NCBI GenBank assembly: GCA_019244185.1
Contig: JAFATB010000015.1
Coordinates: 1 to 64,000 of the forward strand
From: Acidobacteriota bacterium
GTDB taxonomy: Bacteria; Acidobacteriota; Thermoanaerobaculia; Gp7-AA8
Direction of reading: 5' to 3'
DNA: 64,000 nt
The notes beneath the pieces were generated by a model that ran no database searches, was not told the origin of the DNA, and worked only from the letters and a program-made list of their open reading frames with translations. The translations under genes and the position numbers were made by a program. Below, one piece after another: positions 9,199-17,456 of this stretch (its first letter is position 1; each line of letters opens with the position of its first letter).

Positions 9199-10085
9199 CA
9201 CTTCACCTTGTCGAACGGCACGGGCTTCTCGCCCGAGTAGTCGTAGAAGCCGGTGCCGGTCTTGTTGCGGCCGAGGCGGCCGGCGAGGACCATCTTGCGG
9301 AGCAGCGGCGGCGCGGCGAAACGCTTCTCCTGGTACTCCTCGTACATCACGTGCGTGATGAAGTACGTGGTGTCGAGGCCGACGAAGTCGAGCAGCGTGA
9401 ACGGTCCCATCGGATAGCCGCAGCCGAGCATCATCGCCTTGTCGATGTCCTCGATCGAGCCGACGCCCTCCTCGTACGCGCGGATCGCGTCGAGGATGTA
9501 TGGCACGAGCAACCGATTGACGATGAAGCCGGAGTTGTCCTTGCACGACACCGGCTCTTTGCCGAGCGACTTCGCGAACGCAAATGCCGCGTCGAACGAC
9601 TCGTCGCTCGTCAGGATCGTGCGCACGACTTCGACGAGCTTCATGAGCGGCACCGGATTGAAGAAGTGCAGCCCGACGAACTGCTTCGGACGTGCGGTGG
9701 CCATCGAAAGCTCGGTAATCGTCAGCGACGAGGTGTTCGAGGCGAAGAGCGCCTCCGGCTTCACGATGCGATCGAGCTGCGCATAGGTGTCTTTCTTCAG
9801 CTGCGCGTTCTCGATGATGGCCTCGATGACGATGTCGCAGTCGGCGAGGTCTTCGAGGCTGGTCGTGCCTTTGAGACGGGCGACGCAGGCGTCCATGTCC
9901 GCCTGCTGCATCTTGCCTTTCTCGACGAACTTGCCGAGGGACTTCTGGATGCCGCCGAGACCCTTGTCGAGATACTTCTGCTCGACCTCGCGCACGACGA
10001 CGTCGTAGCCGGCCTGCGCCGCCACCTGAGCGATGCCGGAGCCCATCAGGCCGCAGCCGAGCACGCCCACTTTCTTGATTGCCAT
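9198..10085 (-). CDS. hbd: 3-hydroxybutyryl-CoA dehydrogenase
   Basis: A 295-residue NAD(P)-dependent 3-hydroxyacyl-CoA dehydrogenase. The Rossmann motif GVLGCGLMGSGIAQ is at the N-terminus, the catalytic His is in GLHFFNPVPLMKLVE, and DNSGFIVNRLL and the C-terminal dimerisation domain GYPMGPFTLLDFVGLD follow. The length is that of short-chain Hbd, without a fused hydratase. It oxidises 3-hydroxybutyryl-CoA to acetoacetyl-CoA. It is the first gene of a minus-strand run (hbd-crt-DRE-TIM enzyme) and has a good Shine-Dalgarno sequence (AAAGGAG, 8 bases before ATG). Confidence 0.95.
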   Translation of the reverse strand: MAIKKVGVLGCGLMGSGIAQVAAQAGYDVVVREVEQKYLDKGLGGIQKSLGKFVEKGKMQQADMDACVARLKGTTSLEDLADCDIVIEAIIENAQLKKDTYAQLDRIVKPEALFASNTSSLTITELSMATARPKQFVGLHFFNPVPLMKLVEVVRTILTSDESFDAAFAFAKSLGKEPVSCKDNSGFIVNRLLVPYILDAIRAYEEGVGSIEDIDKAMMLGCGYPMGPFTLLDFVGLDTTYFITHVMYEEYQEKRFAAPPLLRKMVLAGRLGRNKTGTGFYDYSGEKPVPFDKVK

Positions 10086-10127
10086 TGAGCAAACTCCTTT
10101 CGGTAAACCGGGCGCATTCTATTAGAC

Positions 10128-10157
10128 GAAAACGCCCCTCGGGCGCGCGGCGTTTTC
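10128..10157. promoter_or_regulatory. Palindrome in the hbd/MFS divergent intergenic region
   Basis: Arms GAAAACGCC (10128-10136) and GGCGTTTTC (10149-10157) are exact inverted repeats around a 12-base GC-rich spacer. It lies between two divergent genes. The A-run and T-run edges look like a bidirectional terminator, but the position between diverging starts suits an operator better. A TAGAAT hexamer on the minus strand (10116-10121) could be the hbd -10 box. Confidence 0.45.
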
Positions 10158-10187
10158 AGCACGGAGCCCTCGCACTATCCTTCCCAC

Positions 10188-11351
10188 ATGCCGCGCACGA
10201 AACTCCAGCCGCAGGTCATCCTCCTCGGCATCGTCTCGCTGCTCAACGACGCTGCGAGCGAGATGATCTATCCCCTGCTGCCGGTCTTTCTCACGGCGAC
10301 GCTCGGCGCGACGCCCGCGGTCGTCGGCCTGATCGAAGGACTGGCCGACGGACTCGCATCGATCCTCAAATACTTCGCCGGCGCGTGGTCGGATCGCATG
10401 CCGCGCCGCAAGCCGTTCGTCGCAACCGGCTACGCGCTCGCCGCCGGCTCGCGCGCGCTCATCGCCGCCGCCGGCGCATGGCCGCTCGTCCTCGCCGCGC
10501 GGCTCATCGACCGCACTGGCAAAGGCATTCGCTCCGCGCCGCGCGACGCGATGATCTCGGACGTCACGCCGCGCGAACAACGCGGCCGCGCATTCGGCTT
10601 TCATCGCGCGCTCGATCACACCGGCGCGATCGTCGGTCCGCTGCTGGCGATGCTCGCGCTCGACGTCGCGCATTGGACGCTGCGGCGCACGTTCTACGTT
10701 TCCGTGATTCCGGGCGCGATCGGCGTGGTGTTGATCGCCTGGCTGCTGCGCGAGCCGGCGCGCGAGACGACGTCACGTCTCGCGACGGATTCCGCGACTC
10801 CGCTGCCGCCGGTGTTCCGTCAGGCGCTCGCCGCGATCGCGCTCTTCTCGCTCGCGAATTCGTCCGACGCGTTCCTGCTGCTGCAGGCGCACGCGGCCGG
10901 CGTGTCGACGGCGATGCTGCCGGCGCTGTGGGCCGCGCATCACGTCATCAAGTCGCTCTTCTCGACGCGCGCCGGCGCGCTGTCCGATCGCATCGACCGG
11001 CGATACCTGCTCGTCGCCGGGTGGACGTCGTACGCGATTCTCTACGCGATCTTTCCGTTCGCACGGTCGCTCGCGTTCTTCCTCGTGCTGTTCATCCTCT
11101 ACGCGATTCCGTTCACGCTCGCCGAGGGCGCGGAGCGCGCGTGGATCGCGGATCTCGTTCCGGCGGATGCTCGCGGAAAAAGCTTCGGTCTGTACTACCT
11201 CGCGAACGGTCTCTGCGTGCTCGCCGGCACGATGCTCTTCGGCGTGCTGTACGAGCGCTGCTCGCCGCGCGTGGCGTTCGACACCGGCGCCGCGCTCGCG
11301 CTGGCCGCCGTCGTCGCGGTGCTGCTGACGCGCCGCGCGCGAACGTCTTGA
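10188..11351 (+). CDS. MFS transporter
   Basis: A 387-residue membrane protein with about 12 hydrophobic segments, of the major facilitator superfamily. The loop between helices 2 and 3 reads AGAWSDRMPRRKP, a version of the MFS motif A, and a partial second copy (GALSDRIDRR) sits in the second half, reflecting the internal duplication. The segment RLIDRTGKGIRSAPRDAMI is typical of a widespread group of uncharacterised MFS permeases. The substrate is unknown. It is transcribed alone, divergent from hbd, and ends about 50 bases before a strong terminator. Confidence 0.88.
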   Translation: MPRTKLQPQVILLGIVSLLNDAASEMIYPLLPVFLTATLGATPAVVGLIEGLADGLASILKYFAGAWSDRMPRRKPFVATGYALAAGSRALIAAAGAWPLVLAARLIDRTGKGIRSAPRDAMISDVTPREQRGRAFGFHRALDHTGAIVGPLLAMLALDVAHWTLRRTFYVSVIPGAIGVVLIAWLLREPARETTSRLATDSATPLPPVFRQALAAIALFSLANSSDAFLLLQAHAAGVSTAMLPALWAAHHVIKSLFSTRAGALSDRIDRRYLLVAGWTSYAILYAIFPFARSLAFFLVLFILYAIPFTLAEGAERAWIADLVPADARGKSFGLYYLANGLCVLAGTMLFGVLYERCSPRVAFDTGAALALAAVVAVLLTRRARTS

Positions 11352-11400
11352 TCGCCGTCGCGCATCTGCTACACTGCGCCCAGCTCAGCAAAACGCAGTG

Positions 11401-11430
11401 AAAAGGCCGGGAACCCTCCCGGCCTTTTTC
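11401..11430. terminator. Rho-independent terminator, likely bidirectional
   Basis: AAAAGGCCGGGA (11401-11412), loop ACCC, TCCCGGCCTTTT (11417-11428), a perfect 12-bp stem followed by TTC and more T residues. It ends the MFS transporter transcript; the A-run on the left makes it work on the other strand too. Confidence 0.9.
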
Positions 11431-11474
11431 TTTTCTGCGCGGAATCCAGAATCGGAGAGAGGAGATTCGTCAGG

Positions 11475-11723
11475 ATGACGAGACAGGAGATCGACCGTCT
11501 CGCGACGCGCCGCAATTGCCCGCGCTGCACGATGGACAAGACGTTCGGTATGGCCCTCTGCCGCCGCTGCCGCTACAAGCTCCCGCCGCACATGCGCACG
11601 CGCCTCGAGCACATCGCGGCCAAAGACGAAGGGATGGTCTACGGCGCGCTGCGCGCCGCCGCGAACTACTTCGATCTGCATTACCGCTCGATCCGCGACT
11701 TCCGCGGCGGCAGACGTCGATGA
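11475..11723 (+). CDS. Small zinc-ribbon-like protein, unknown function
   Basis: An 82-residue basic protein with two CxxC pairs (NCPRC at about 14-17 and LCRRC at about 29-32), spaced as in a small zinc ribbon, followed by a helical region. I do not recognise a named family. The gene starts after the strong terminator at 11401-11430 and lies 22 bases upstream of the ArsC-like gene on the same strand, so it may be co-transcribed with it. The frame is supported by low-ambiguity codon use and the conserved-looking Cys spacing only. Confidence 0.6.
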   Translation: MTRQEIDRLATRRNCPRCTMDKTFGMALCRRCRYKLPPHMRTRLEHIAAKDEGMVYGALRAAANYFDLHYRSIRDFRGGRRR

Positions 11724-11745
11724 GCGGCGCGTATACGCTTACGCC

Positions 11746-12090
11746 ATGAACGACGTCTTCCTGCACAACCCGCGCTGCAGCAAGAGCCGCGCGGCGCTCG
11801 AGCTGGTGCGCGCCTCGAACGTCGAGCTGCCGGTGCGCCAGTATCTCGACGAGCCGCTCTCCCTCGATGAGCTCCGCCGCATCGTCTCGCTCCTCGGCGT
11901 ACGCCCGATCGACATCGTCCGCCGCAACGAGCCGCAGTACGCCGCGCTCGGACTCTCCGACGAAACGCCCGACGAAGACGTGCTGCGCGCGCTGGCCGAG
12001 CATCCGATCCTCATCGAACGCCCGATCGTCGTCCGCGGCGAGCGCGCCGTCATCGGACGTCCGCCGGAGAACGTGCGCGAGCTGTTGTAG
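11746..12090 (+). CDS. arsC: Arsenate reductase-like protein (ArsC/Spx thioredoxin fold)
   Basis: A 114-residue ArsC-family protein. The N-terminus has the catalytic cysteine in HNPRCSKSRA (C11), and the arginines that bind arsenate in glutaredoxin-linked ArsC are found at VRRNEP, IERPIVV and AVIGRPPE. The full set favours a working arsenate reductase over the Spx or YffB regulators of the same fold. It would reduce arsenate to arsenite with glutathione or another thiol. No arsenite pump or ArsR regulator is adjacent. The gene is convergent with pncB, 7 bases apart. Confidence 0.8.
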   Translation: MNDVFLHNPRCSKSRAALELVRASNVELPVRQYLDEPLSLDELRRIVSLLGVRPIDIVRRNEPQYAALGLSDETPDEDVLRALAEHPILIERPIVVRGERAVIGRPPENVRELL

Positions 12091-12097
12091 CGTTCGA

Positions 12098-13543
12098 TCA
12101 GCGCGCGGCGGATGCCGCGCGCGCGGCGAGCACGAGCCGCGTCTTGAGATCGAACAGCGACTGTTCGAGGCCGACCGGATAACGGTGCGGGTTGACGAGG
12201 CGCTTGATGCCTTCGTGAAAACGCGCGAGGTCACGCTCCCGTCGCGCGCGAACCTCGTCGAGCGGCGGCAGATCGTAAACACGTTGACCATTCCGGAAGA
12301 CCGGCACGAGCAGGTCTTCGCCGTCGCTGTCGAACGACTTGCGTCGCGTGAGGTCGAACGGATCGACGATCGTTCGCGTGCGCGCGCCGGTGAGCTCGTC
12401 CCAGATCATGTCACCCGCGGCCTCGCCGTCGCGCGTGAAACGGCGCACCTGCAGCACGCCCGGCGTCGAGACTTTCGCGGTCTGCTCGGAGAGCTTCAAC
12501 CGGTGTTCCCACGCGCCGCCGGCGCGGCGCAATGCACCGAGCTTGTAGACGCCGCCGAGGGCCGGCTGATCGTAGGCAGTGATGAGGCGCGTGCCGACGC
12601 CCCACACCGTGATCCGCGCGCGTTGTTGCTTGAGGCTGGCGATGGTCTGCTCGTCGAGATCGTTGCTCGCGGCGATGACGGCGTTCGGGAAGCCGGCGTC
12701 ATCGAGCAGCTTCCGCGCTTCGATCGACAGGTACGCGAGATCGCCGGAATCGAGGCGGATGCCGGAGAGCTCGTGTCCGCGCTCGCGAAGCCTGCGGCCG
12801 ACGTCGATCGCGTGGCGCACGCCGTCGAGCGTGTCGTACGTGTCGACGAGCAGCAGCGCGTTGTTCGGCAGCACGTCCGCGTACGCGGCGAACGCGTCCT
12901 GTTCGCTGTCGAACGACAGCACCCAGCTGTGCGCGTGCGTGCCGCGCACCGGCAGTCCGTAGCGCGCGCCGGCGAGCACATTGGATGTCGAACCGACGCC
13001 GCCGATGTACGCGGCGCGCGCGGCGGAGAGCGCGCCGTTCTCCCCCTGCGCGCGGCGCAAACCGAAGTCGATGACCGGATCGCCTTCCGCGGCGTGCACG
13101 ACGCGCGCGGCCTTCGTGGCGATGAGCGTCTGGAAGTTGATGATGTTCAGCAGCGCGGTCTCGACGATCTGCGCGACCGGCAAGCGTCCGCGCACGCGCA
13201 CGAGCGGCTCCTGCGCGAAGACGACCGTGCCTTCGGGAACCGCGTCGACGTCGCAGTCGAACCTCAGCTCGCCGAGGAAGCGGAGGAAATCGTCGGGGAA
13301 AAGCGGCGCGTCGTCGTTGCCGCGCAGCGTGGCGAGGTAGCCGAGATCGTCGGCGTCGAAGCGCAGCTCTTCGAGATAGCGGATCGCGTCTTCGAGTCCC
13401 GCGGCGATCGCGTAGCCGCCGCCGAACGGCGCGTTGCGGAAGAGGAGATGAAAGACGGCTTCGTCGTCCGCACGCCCGATGCGGAACCAGCCGTACGCCA
13501 TCGTCAGCTGATAGAGATCGGTGAGGAGCGCGCGCGAGGTCAT
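12098..13543 (-). CDS. pncB: Nicotinate phosphoribosyltransferase
   Basis: A 481-residue NAPRTase-family protein starting with the typical ALLTDLYQLTMAYG. Other family landmarks are SFDSEQDAFAAYADVLP, LLVDTYDTLDGVRHAI and SGIRLDSGDLAYLS, where the Asp/Ser residues bind the phosphoribosyl group. It makes nicotinate mononucleotide from nicotinate and PRPP in NAD salvage. It lies 45 bases after yebC on the same strand, and that gap is almost filled by a perfect hairpin that abuts its start codon; no Shine-Dalgarno sequence is visible. Confidence 0.93.
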   Translation of the reverse strand: MTSRALLTDLYQLTMAYGWFRIGRADDEAVFHLLFRNAPFGGGYAIAAGLEDAIRYLEELRFDADDLGYLATLRGNDDAPLFPDDFLRFLGELRFDCDVDAVPEGTVVFAQEPLVRVRGRLPVAQIVETALLNIINFQTLIATKAARVVHAAEGDPVIDFGLRRAQGENGALSAARAAYIGGVGSTSNVLAGARYGLPVRGTHAHSWVLSFDSEQDAFAAYADVLPNNALLLVDTYDTLDGVRHAIDVGRRLRERGHELSGIRLDSGDLAYLSIEARKLLDDAGFPNAVIAASNDLDEQTIASLKQQRARITVWGVGTRLITAYDQPALGGVYKLGALRRAGGAWEHRLKLSEQTAKVSTPGVLQVRRFTRDGEAAGDMIWDELTGARTRTIVDPFDLTRRKSFDSDGEDLLVPVFRNGQRVYDLPPLDEVRARRERDLARFHEGIKRLVNPHRYPVGLEQSLFDLKTRLVLAARAASAAR

Positions 13544-13544
13544 G

Positions 13545-13571
13545 CGGGTCGCCGATGCAAACGGCGACCCG
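13545..13571 (-). promoter_or_regulatory. Hairpin directly upstream of the pncB start codon
   Basis: On the minus strand CGGGTCGCCG and CGGCGACCCG form a perfect 10-bp stem around a 7-base loop (13555-13561). The stem ends one base before the pncB ATG (13541-13543). There is no T-run, so it is not a standard terminator for yebC. It could block or set translation of pncB. Confidence 0.6.
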
Positions 13572-13588
13572 GGCGCGCGTGGGCTGTG

Positions 13589-14335
13589 TTACGCCGTTTC
13601 CATCATCTCGGCGGGGATGTCGAAGTTCGACCAGACGTTCTGCGTGTCGTCGTGATCGTCGAGCATCTCGAGGAGACGCATGATCTGCTTCGACTTCTGC
13701 TCGTCGACGGCGACGTAGTTCGCCGGGATCATTCCGAGCTTGGCCTCAACGGTGGCGATCTTGTTCGACTCGAGCGCCTGCCGCACCGCCTCGAAGTTCT
13801 CCGGCGCGGTGTAGATCTCGAAGACCTCGGCGTCGTCGGTCTGAAGGTCGTCCGCGCCCGCTTCGAGCGCGATCTCCATCAGCTTGTCCTCGCCGACGGC
13901 GCTCTTCTCGACGGCGAAGTAGCCCTTCTTCTCGAACTGAAAACGGACCGAGCCGGGCGTGCCGAGGTTGCCGCCGTGCTTCTCGAACATGTGGCGGATT
14001 TCCGGCGTGGTGCGGTTCGTGTTGTCGGTGAGCGCCTCGACGATGATCGCCACGCCGCCCGGGCCGTAGCCCTCGTACGTGATCTCTTCGTACGTCGCGC
14101 CTTCGAGCTCGCCGGTGCCGCGTTTGATGGCGCGCTCGATGTTGTCTTTCGGCATGTTGTTGGCCTTCGCCTCGGCGACGGCCGCACGGAGCCGCGGATT
14201 GGCCTCCGGATCCCCACCGCCGAGACGCGCGGCGACGGTCATTTCCTTGATGATGCGCGTGAAGACCTTGCCGCGCTTTGCATCCGCAGCACCCTTCTTG
14301 TGCTTGATGGTGCTCCATTTACTGTGGCCAGACAT
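13589..14335 (-). CDS. yebC: YebC/PmpR family protein
   Basis: A 248-residue protein with the invariant N-terminus [14 protein letters not shown] and the family segments [17 protein letters not shown] and [13 protein letters not shown]. YebC proteins have been described as DNA-binding regulators and more recently as ribosome-associated factors that help translate difficult sequences such as proline runs; the sequence does not distinguish the two. The latter would be relevant here because the window encodes proteins with long proline runs. The acidic C-terminus ([12 protein letters not shown]) is a little longer than in E. coli YebC. It is upstream of pncB and divergent from a small unknown gene. 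Confidence 0.96.
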   Translation of the reverse strand: MSGHSKWSTIKHKKGAADAKRGKVFTRIIKEMTVAARLGGGDPEANPRLRAAVAEAKANNMPKDNIERAIKRGTGELEGATYEEITYEGYGPGGVAIIVEALTDNTNRTTPEIRHMFEKHGGNLGTPGSVRFQFEKKGYFAVEKSAVGEDKLMEIALEAGADDLQTDDAEVFEIYTAPENFEAVRQALESNKIATVEAKLGMIPANYVAVDEQKSKQIMRLLEMLDDHDDTQNVWSNFDIPAEMMETA

Positions 14336-14414
14336 GGAGGTTGCTCCTTGATGATGTGGCAGGAATCGGGCGAGAGCCGCGTATTTCCCGAAGAGCGGGC
14401 ATTATACACCCCGC

Positions 14415-14612
14415 ATGGCGCCCGAATTTCCGATCCGCATCCTCAACGATGAAGGCGAATGCGAGGTCATCGCGTCGCCCGAGGAACTGATGGAACGCAT
14501 CGATTCCATCGACTCCACCGACCCCGCCGCGAAGATCTGGGTGCGCGACGCGTACGACCGAACCGTGCGCATTCGCATGCGCGGAGGCATGGTCGTAGAG
14601 CTGAGTTGCTGA
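14415..14612 (+). CDS. Small acidic protein, unknown function
   Basis: A 65-residue acidic protein (MAPEFPIRILNDEGECEV at its N-terminus) predicted to be a small alpha/beta domain; no motif or signal sequence is visible and I do not recognise the family. It is divergent from yebC across an 80-base region containing a possible -10 (TATACA near 14404). The frame is a clean, separate start and stop, about 100 bases before the coiled-coil gene on the same strand. Confidence 0.55.
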   Translation: MAPEFPIRILNDEGECEVIASPEELMERIDSIDSTDPAAKIWVRDAYDRTVRIRMRGGMVVELSC

Positions 14613-14641
14613 AGCGGAACACCGAGGTACACTCGGGTAGC

Positions 14642-14661
14642 GATGAGCGAGCGCGCTCATC
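14642..14661. repeat. Hairpin between the small acidic protein gene and the coiled-coil gene
   Basis: GATGAGCG (14642-14649) and CGCTCATC (14654-14661) form a perfect 8-bp stem with loop AGCG. No T-run follows. The sequence CACCGAGGTA occurs on both sides of it (near 14629 and near 14690), so the intergenic region also carries a short direct repeat. Confidence 0.5.
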
Positions 14662-14715
14662 CGAGCTCTCGGAGCGCTCGCTGACCAAGCACCGAGGTAG
14701 ACGCGTACGGCAACG

Positions 14716-15348
14716 ATGATCGACGACGAACTGCGGCAACTGCTCGAGTCCATGCGCGCGGACAACGCGGCGCAACACGCGGAGACGCGTGCACAGCTCG
14801 TCGGCATGCAGTCGGAGATGCGCGATTTCCGGAGCGAGCAAGCGTCGATGCGCCGTGACATTGCGGAGTTGCGGAGCGACGTCTCGGAGTTGCGCACCGA
14901 CGTCTCGGAGTTGCGGAGCGATGTCTCGGAGTTGCGCAGCGACGTTACGGAGCTGCAGAGCGGACACGCCTCGTTACGCGGAGAAGTCGCCGACTTGCGT
15001 CGCGAAACGCGACACGATCTGCGCGAAGCGTTCGACCAGCTCTGGCAGCACGCCGAAAGCATCGCCATGGACCTGCGCGAATACGTCGACGCCTCCGCCG
15101 CCGAAACTCGCCAGTACGTTGATGCCTCCGCCGCCGAAACACGCCGGCACTTCGACATCGTCGCAGAGAACTTGCGGCGCAACATCGACCTCGTGGTGGA
15201 CGGCATCGCCAACGGCGACGAGCGGCTCACCCGCGAATCCGACGACATCCGCGCGGAGATGCGGCAGGGCTTTGCCGACACGCAGAACATGGTGATGTTC
15301 TCGCATCGGCAGCTCGACGGGCGGCTGCACGTTCTCGAACAGCGTTAG
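14716..15348 (+). CDS. Coiled-coil protein built from heptad and hendecad repeats
   Basis: A 210-residue, highly charged protein with no signal peptide or membrane segment. Residues 51-78 are four tandem heptads (ELRSDVS, ELRTDVS, ELRSDVS, ELRSDVT), and residues 123-144 are two 11-residue repeats (YVDASAAETRQ and YVDASAAETRR). Together they predict a long coiled coil with a change of periodicity. I do not recognise a family; similar repeats occur in many unrelated cytoplasmic coiled-coil proteins. The gene ends with a stop codon that overlaps the stop of the convergent S46 peptidase gene (TTAG at 15345-15348). Confidence 0.75.
   Translation: MIDDELRQLLESMRADNAAQHAETRAQLVGMQSEMRDFRSEQASMRRDIAELRSDVSELRTDVSELRSDVSELRSDVTELQSGHASLRGEVADLRRETRHDLREAFDQLWQHAESIAMDLREYVDASAAETRQYVDASAAETRRHFDIVAENLRRNIDLVVDGIANGDERLTRESDDIRAEMRQGFADTQNMVMFSHRQLDGRLHVLEQR
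14866..14949 (+). repeat. Four tandem 21-bp repeats inside the coiled-coil gene
   Basis: Units begin at 14866, 14887, 14908 and 14929, each a near copy of GAGTTGCGGAGCGACGTCTC plus one base. Because the unit is 21 bp, gain or loss of copies keeps the reading frame and changes coiled-coil length by whole heptads. Confidence 0.9.
15082..15147 (+). repeat. Two tandem 33-bp repeats inside the coiled-coil gene
   Basis: Units 15082-15114 and 15115-15147 encode the 11-residue repeats YVDASAAETRQ and YVDASAAETRR. The nucleotide copies differ at a few third positions only. Confidence 0.85.
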
Positions 15349-17456
15349 CGCGCGGTCTTCGGCTCCACTCCCAGCTCGCGCATCAGCTCGTGCGCGCCGT
15401 CGACGGCATCCATGATCCAGAGCATGTACTGCGTGTCGACGCTGATCGAGCGCGTGATCGGCGGCGAGTAGAGAAAGTCCGCGTCGATCGACTCGTAGTT
15501 GCCGTCGAAGAGCAGGCCGACGAGCTCACCGCGCGCGTTGAGCGTCGGTGAGCCGGAGTTGCCTCCGGTCGTGTCGACGGTGGAGAGAAAGTTGACGGGG
15601 ACGTCTTTCAACTGCGCGTCGACGTACGGTTGCGTCTTCGCCGGATCGTTCGCGGCGGCGAGGAATGCGGACGGGCTGTTGAACGGCTCTTTGCCCGTTT
15701 CTTTCGCGAGTACGCCGGCCAGGCGAGTCTGCGGCGTGTAGAGCGCGGCGTCTTTCGGCGAGTAGCCCTGGATGTGGCCGAAGGTGATGCGCAGCGTCGA
15801 GTTCGCGTCGGGATAGAGCATGCCGCCGTTGACTTTCTGCATCGCGGCGAACAGCGCCGGACGCAGACGCGCCATCGCGCCGGTCCAGTTCACGTCCTCC
15901 GCTTCCGTCGCATCGATCTCCGGCAGGAGCGACGTCGCGAAGTCGAGCATCGCGTCGTGACGCGCGGCCAGCTGCGCGGTGCTCTGCGTCAGCATCGTCG
16001 CGCGCTCGGCGGCGATGCGCATGCCCGTGTTGCCGTAAAGACGATCGAGCAGCGGCTCGATGCCGCCGGCCTTCGCTACCGCGCTGTCGACCGCGGCGAT
16101 GCGCTGCGACTGCGGCAGCTTCGCGGCCTCACCGAGGAAGTAGCGGAGGACGTCGCGGTCGCTGCGGAGATCCATCGTGCGCTGCGCGCGCTCGGACCCC
16201 TGCCGCAGACTGGCCCAGTTGCGCTCCTGATAGCGCGCGGCGCGGTCGACGTCGTTCTTCGGACGCTCGGCGGCGAGGCGCGCGATCGCGTAGGCCTGCC
16301 CGAGGATCACGGAGGCGCGGCCGCTGGTCAGCCAGTCGAGGATCGTGTCGCGCTCGCGCGTGCGGAGATGCGTCTCGTTCACGCGCGCGATGTCGTCGAA
16401 GACGCTCGCGGACGGATCGTTCTGCAGCGCCGCGCGCAGCTTCTTCTCCTGCGCGAGGCGCTTCTCCAGAATGCGATCCTTGACGAAGCCCTCGTTCGTG
16501 CTCGTGTAGTTCTTCAGCGAATTCTCGAGCGTCCGGAGGCGCGACGCGTTCTTGATCTGCACGTCGCGGTCGTCTTTGCCCGCGTCCTCGAGCAGACGAA
16601 TGACGCTCGTCAGATAGCGGATGTTCGTCGGATAGACGAACTCCTGGTAGTTGCGCACCTCATCCGCCGTCTTGTAGCGGAACGTGCGTCCCGGATAACC
16701 GGCCACGAAGACGAGATCGCCGTCATGCACGCCGCTCGTGGCGAGCTTCAGCCAATGGTTCGGGTGATACGGCTTGCCGCCGGCGTACGCGCGGAAGAAC
16801 GAAAAGTCGCCGGTGTGGCGCGGCCATTCGAAGTTGTCGACCTCGCCGCCGTAGTCGCCGATGCGCTGCGACGGCGCGTAGACGAGGCGCACGTCCGTGA
16901 TCTCGGCCTGCGTCAGCCGCAGGTACTGCGCGCCCTCGAACACCGAGGCCACGCGGCAACGTACGCTGCCCGGCTTTTCGCATTCGGCAACGAGCGTCTT
17001 CTCGCGGCGGTCGAGCGTCTTCGCGCGCTCCGCGTCCGTCGTCTTCGCCGTGAAGCCGGTGGTCATCCGCGGCGTCACGTCCTCGATGTTCGTCGTGACC
17101 CACACCTTCGTTCCCGGCGCGGCCGGCAATTCCGCCTCGCGCGTATGCGCGAGGAAGCCGGTCTCGAGATAGTCGTGCTCGGGCGAGGAGTTGTGCTGCA
17201 CCGAGGCGAACGCGCAGTGATGGTTCGTGACGATGAGACCGTCGGCGGAGACGAACGATGCGGTGCAGCCGGGGATCTGCACGACCGCGCCCATCGGATC
17301 GCCGGTGAGATCGGCGAGCTGATTCGGATCGAGCTGCAGTCCTTCGCGTTTCAGCTGCGCCGCGAGCTGCGGGATCTGCTGCGGCATCCACATGCCCTCG
17401 TCGGCGAACGCACGAACGGTGAACAGCGCGAGCAGGAGAACGACGGTCTTTCGCAT
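15345..17456 (-). CDS. S46 family dipeptidyl peptidase (DPP7-like)
   Basis: A 703-residue exported protease: signal peptide MRKTVVLLLALFTVRAFA followed by DEGMWMP, the mature N-terminus typical of S46. Catalytic His lies in VTNHHCAF, Asp in GGEVDNFEWPRHTGDF and Ser in TTGGNSGSP. Eighteen residues after the catalytic Ser, at the site that is Gly in DPP7 and Arg in DPP11, this protein has Gly (FDGNYE), which predicts preference for hydrophobic rather than acidic P1 residues. It removes dipeptides from oligopeptides in the periplasm, in line with the peptidases and peptide-binding lipoprotein elsewhere in the window. The ATG at 17456 is chosen because it starts the signal peptide; an upstream in-frame codon adds 30 residues with no signal character. 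Confidence 0.92.
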   Translation of the reverse strand: MRKTVVLLLALFTVRAFADEGMWMPQQIPQLAAQLKREGLQLDPNQLADLTGDPMGAVVQIPGCTASFVSADGLIVTNHHCAFASVQHNSSPEHDYLETGFLAHTREAELPAAPGTKVWVTTNIEDVTPRMTTGFTAKTTDAERAKTLDRREKTLVAECEKPGSVRCRVASVFEGAQYLRLTQAEITDVRLVYAPSQRIGDYGGEVDNFEWPRHTGDFSFFRAYAGGKPYHPNHWLKLATSGVHDGDLVFVAGYPGRTFRYKTADEVRNYQEFVYPTNIRYLTSVIRLLEDAGKDDRDVQIKNASRLRTLENSLKNYTSTNEGFVKDRILEKRLAQEKKLRAALQNDPSASVFDDIARVNETHLRTRERDTILDWLTSGRASVILGQAYAIARLAAERPKNDVDRAARYQERNWASLRQGSERAQRTMDLRSDRDVLRYFLGEAAKLPQSQRIAAVDSAVAKAGGIEPLLDRLYGNTGMRIAAERATMLTQSTAQLAARHDAMLDFATSLLPEIDATEAEDVNWTGAMARLRPALFAAMQKVNGGMLYPDANSTLRITFGHIQGYSPKDAALYTPQTRLAGVLAKETGKEPFNSPSAFLAAANDPAKTQPYVDAQLKDVPVNFLSTVDTTGGNSGSPTLNARGELVGLLFDGNYESIDADFLYSPPITRSISVDTQYMLWIMDAVDGAHELMRELGVEPKTAR

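Noticed and set aside
8416..10092. Apparent 558-residue fusion upstream of crt
   Set aside because: Its first half is the hbd gene read in another frame; the TGATG junction marks two separate genes.
11867..14452. Long plus-strand open frame across pncB and yebC
   Set aside because: No recognisable domain and highly biased composition; two conserved genes on the other strand account for the bases.
14866..14949. Possible CRISPR-like repeat array
   Set aside because: The repeats are directly adjacent without spacers and encode coiled-coil heptads.
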